Assembly: GCA_025363535.1 (NCBI GenBank)
Contig: JANYDP010000400.1
Span: 1-14,265, forward strand
Direction: 5' to 3'
Source: Verrucomicrobiota bacterium
GTDB lineage: Bacteria; Verrucomicrobiota; Verrucomicrobiia; Limisphaerales; CAIQOK01
Length of the DNA stretch: 14,265 bases
Made by a program: the position numbers and the translations under genes. Shown piece after piece: positions 12,825 to 14,265 of this stretch (positions are counted from its first letter, which is position 1; each line of letters begins with the position of its first letter). The notes beneath the pieces were generated by a model. It did no database searches. It was not told the DNA's origin and saw only the letters and a program-made list of their open reading frames with translations.

Positions 12825-13682
12825 TTACGATGCTGCGGAAATCGCTGCTGATTGCGGCAGCTCTGAAATTTTGGCGGCAGGCATCGGAACAATTTTCCGT
12901 TCATTCTGGATGCGTTCAAAGTCTTCAAGGGCAGGAATTTTCACTTGCGCCCCTTTCGCGTAATGCCGATGCACGGCGGCAGAGCTATGGCCCAATGCTG
13001 CTTGCGCATATCGTTCCGGGTAGCCCAATTCAAACGCGCGTTCGGCCCAGGCATAGCGATAGGAATGAAGGCTGACGCCCGTGATTTGATGTTTTTTGCA
13101 ACGATCAGTAAATCGCGTGGCTCGATCCGCTGATTTGAGTTTGGAGAGGTGGGGAAAAAGGAAACCACTGCTCGGCAGTTTTTTCAAAATGTCGGCCATG
13201 CCATCACCAAATTTCTGCATGGCCAACGTGCCGGTCTTTCGTCGCGAATAAGAAAGGATGCGATTTTCCCAATCAACATTGTCCGCTCTTAGCGAGGCCA
13301 AGTCCACCTGTGCCGCTCCAACGTGCCACAACAGTTCAAGAAATAAGCGCCACTCGTCATTTTTCTCGGCGGCAACCAGCGTGTTGGCCTCTAGCACCGT
13401 GATGGCTCGTCGTGGTTGGAATTTGATTTTGGGCCATCGTTTGTAGGAGATAATCGGCCAAGGAAGCCAGCCCAATCCCAGCGCGTAGGCGTGAAGCCGT
13501 TGCATGAACATGTTCGTCGAGACGGTGCCGCCCTCAATCACTTTTAGAATGGTTTCGGCGCGCGTCTCGACAACGACCAGGTGCTTGAGATCGTCGAAGG
13601 GCTTTTCTGCAAAAGCACTTTCATACCGTGCCTTGGTTGACTTTGCGCTTCGCTCCTTTGAGCGAATCACCACGTCGATCAC
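12825..13682 (-). CDS. Tyrosine recombinase (integrase), 5'-truncated, Arg-I replaced
   Basis: The 285-residue product from GTG at 13682 carries the C-terminal catalytic region of a tyrosine recombinase: HSYR (H206, R209), ALGHSS (H232) and the nucleophile in HRHYAK (Y241), with a likely active-site lysine in RRKTG (K149). The first catalytic arginine, normally in a TGLR-x-x-E motif, is replaced by Q125 in VGAAQVDLASL. I recall that a verrucomicrobial recombinase family shares this. The frame stays open upstream to 13862 with no ATG, GTG or TTG. Residues up to RTWQQ (13697-13683) look like genuine recombinase, but beyond about 13700 the DNA is antisense to a clear parA. So the gene appears to have lost its N-terminal part. 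The 3' tail (about 250-285) is rich in Ala, Ser and Pro. Confidence 0.75.
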   Translation of the reverse strand: MIDVVIRSKERSAKSTKARYESAFAEKPFDDLKHLVVVETRAETILKVIEGGTVSTNMFMQRLHAYALGLGWLPWPIISYKRWPKIKFQPRRAITVLEANTLVAAEKNDEWRLFLELLWHVGAAQVDLASLRADNVDWENRILSYSRRKTGTLAMQKFGDGMADILKKLPSSGFLFPHLSKLKSADRATRFTDRCKKHQITGVSLHSYRYAWAERAFELGYPERYAQAALGHSSAAVHRHYAKGAQVKIPALEDFERIQNERKIVPMPAAKISELPQSAAISAAS

Positions 13683-13715
13683 TTGTTGCCAAGTCCTTTT
13701 GCAGATGTCGGCATC

Positions 13716-14265
13716 ACCGCCGACCAGATAGCTACTGCATTGGGAGAGGCTGGTTTCAAATGTCTCATCATTGATCTCGACCCGTCCGCAGGTTCCACCA
13801 AAATATTTGGAATTCCCCCGGAAGGATTTCTCGGAACGCTTGAACTGCTTACCACTGAGGAATCACCACAATCCCTGGCCATCGGTGCCGACGAACATCT
13901 GCCGCTCAACGTCTCTTTGATCCCGGCGCGCACCGAACTCAGTGAATTGGACAAAATTTTGTCCAAGTATGTTGACCGAACCTGTTTGCTGGACCGGGCG
14001 CTGAAACTTGCCCGACCCGACTATGATTTCATTTTGCTCGACACACCGCCCAACGCAGGATTGTTGACCACCGTGGCCGCATATTCGGCGGCGGAGTGGT
14101 TTTTGCTTTCTTCTCTGCCGCATCCGCTTTCGGTGGGCGGCTTGAATGAAGCGTTGAAGGACATCGCCGACGTGCGCGCCCGGAGAAATTCACAACTGGA
14201 AATTTTGGGCGTTGTCATCACGGCCGTGGATGCCCGCAGCAAACTTTGGTGCGAGGTAGCCGATC
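13716..14265 (+). pseudogene. parA: ParA/Soj-type partition ATPase lacking its P-loop; runs off the window
   Basis: From about 13716 the plus strand reads T-A-D-Q then IATALGEAGFKCLIIDLDPS, followed by FGIPPEG, LIPARTELSELDKIL, FILLDTPPNAGLLTT (Walker B region), a VGGLNEALKDI stretch and ILGVVITAVDARSKLW. This is unmistakably the ParA/MinD family that segregates plasmids and chromosomes. The deviant Walker A (KGGVGKTT), which must precede the ALGEAG helix, is absent: the frame upstream reads PFADVGIT and continues into antisense recombinase sequence with no start codon in place. The 3' end is cut by the window edge. ParA here would be inactive unless an intact copy exists elsewhere. Confidence 0.7.

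Overview
The window looks like chromosomal DNA from the Verrucomicrobiota, probably a Limisphaerales/Pedosphaera-type organism. The reasons are a PEP-CTERM exosortase-sorted protein, a secreted GH28 pectinase beside KduD, a SUMF1-type secreted protein, a distinctive site-specific recombinase family, and abundant non-coding palindromic repeats. No rRNA, tRNA or CRISPR array was seen. Family assignments come from reading motifs by eye; no database search was run.

Layout. (1) 1-2096 is a plus-strand accessory block that reads like a defence-island fragment: the last codons of an upstream gene, a nucleotidyltransferase-fold protein with a small partner, a duplicated gene tail, and a stand-alone PD-(D/E)XK (DUF3883-type) nuclease. 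(2) 2097-3066 has no convincing gene. It is almost entirely repeats: two REP-like copies in direct orientation, one long inverted-repeat element, and two different tandem arrays that both have a 21-bp period. (3) 3067-3837 is kduD. (4) 3951-7149 is a minus-strand run: cutA, a secreted SUMF1-domain protein and a membrane-anchored unknown, which may be one transcription unit, then a broken PEP-CTERM gene ending in a strong terminator. (5) 7248-8825 is a secreted GH28 enzyme, convergent with a SirB1/transglutaminase-like gene (8871-9743). That gene is divergent from a hisJ-type histidinol phosphatase (10036-10836), with a hairpin repeat between them. (6) 10837-14265 is a decayed integrative or plasmid-like element: a hairpin repeat, a type IV coupling-protein ATPase cut short beside that repeat, a zinc-ribbon four-helix membrane protein, a ribbon-helix-helix-like small protein, a tyrosine recombinase lacking its 5' end, and a head-to-head parA lacking its P-loop and running off the window. 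Nothing was recognised in 12231-12470.

Functional reading. GH28 outside the cytoplasm and KduD inside fit pectin or uronate use. HisJ and CutA are housekeeping. The two flanks are accessory DNA in different states of decay. The most unusual signals are the two 21-bp-period arrays, the duplicated tail around the nucleotidyltransferase cassette, and the recombinase/parA junction where both genes lose their N-termini.
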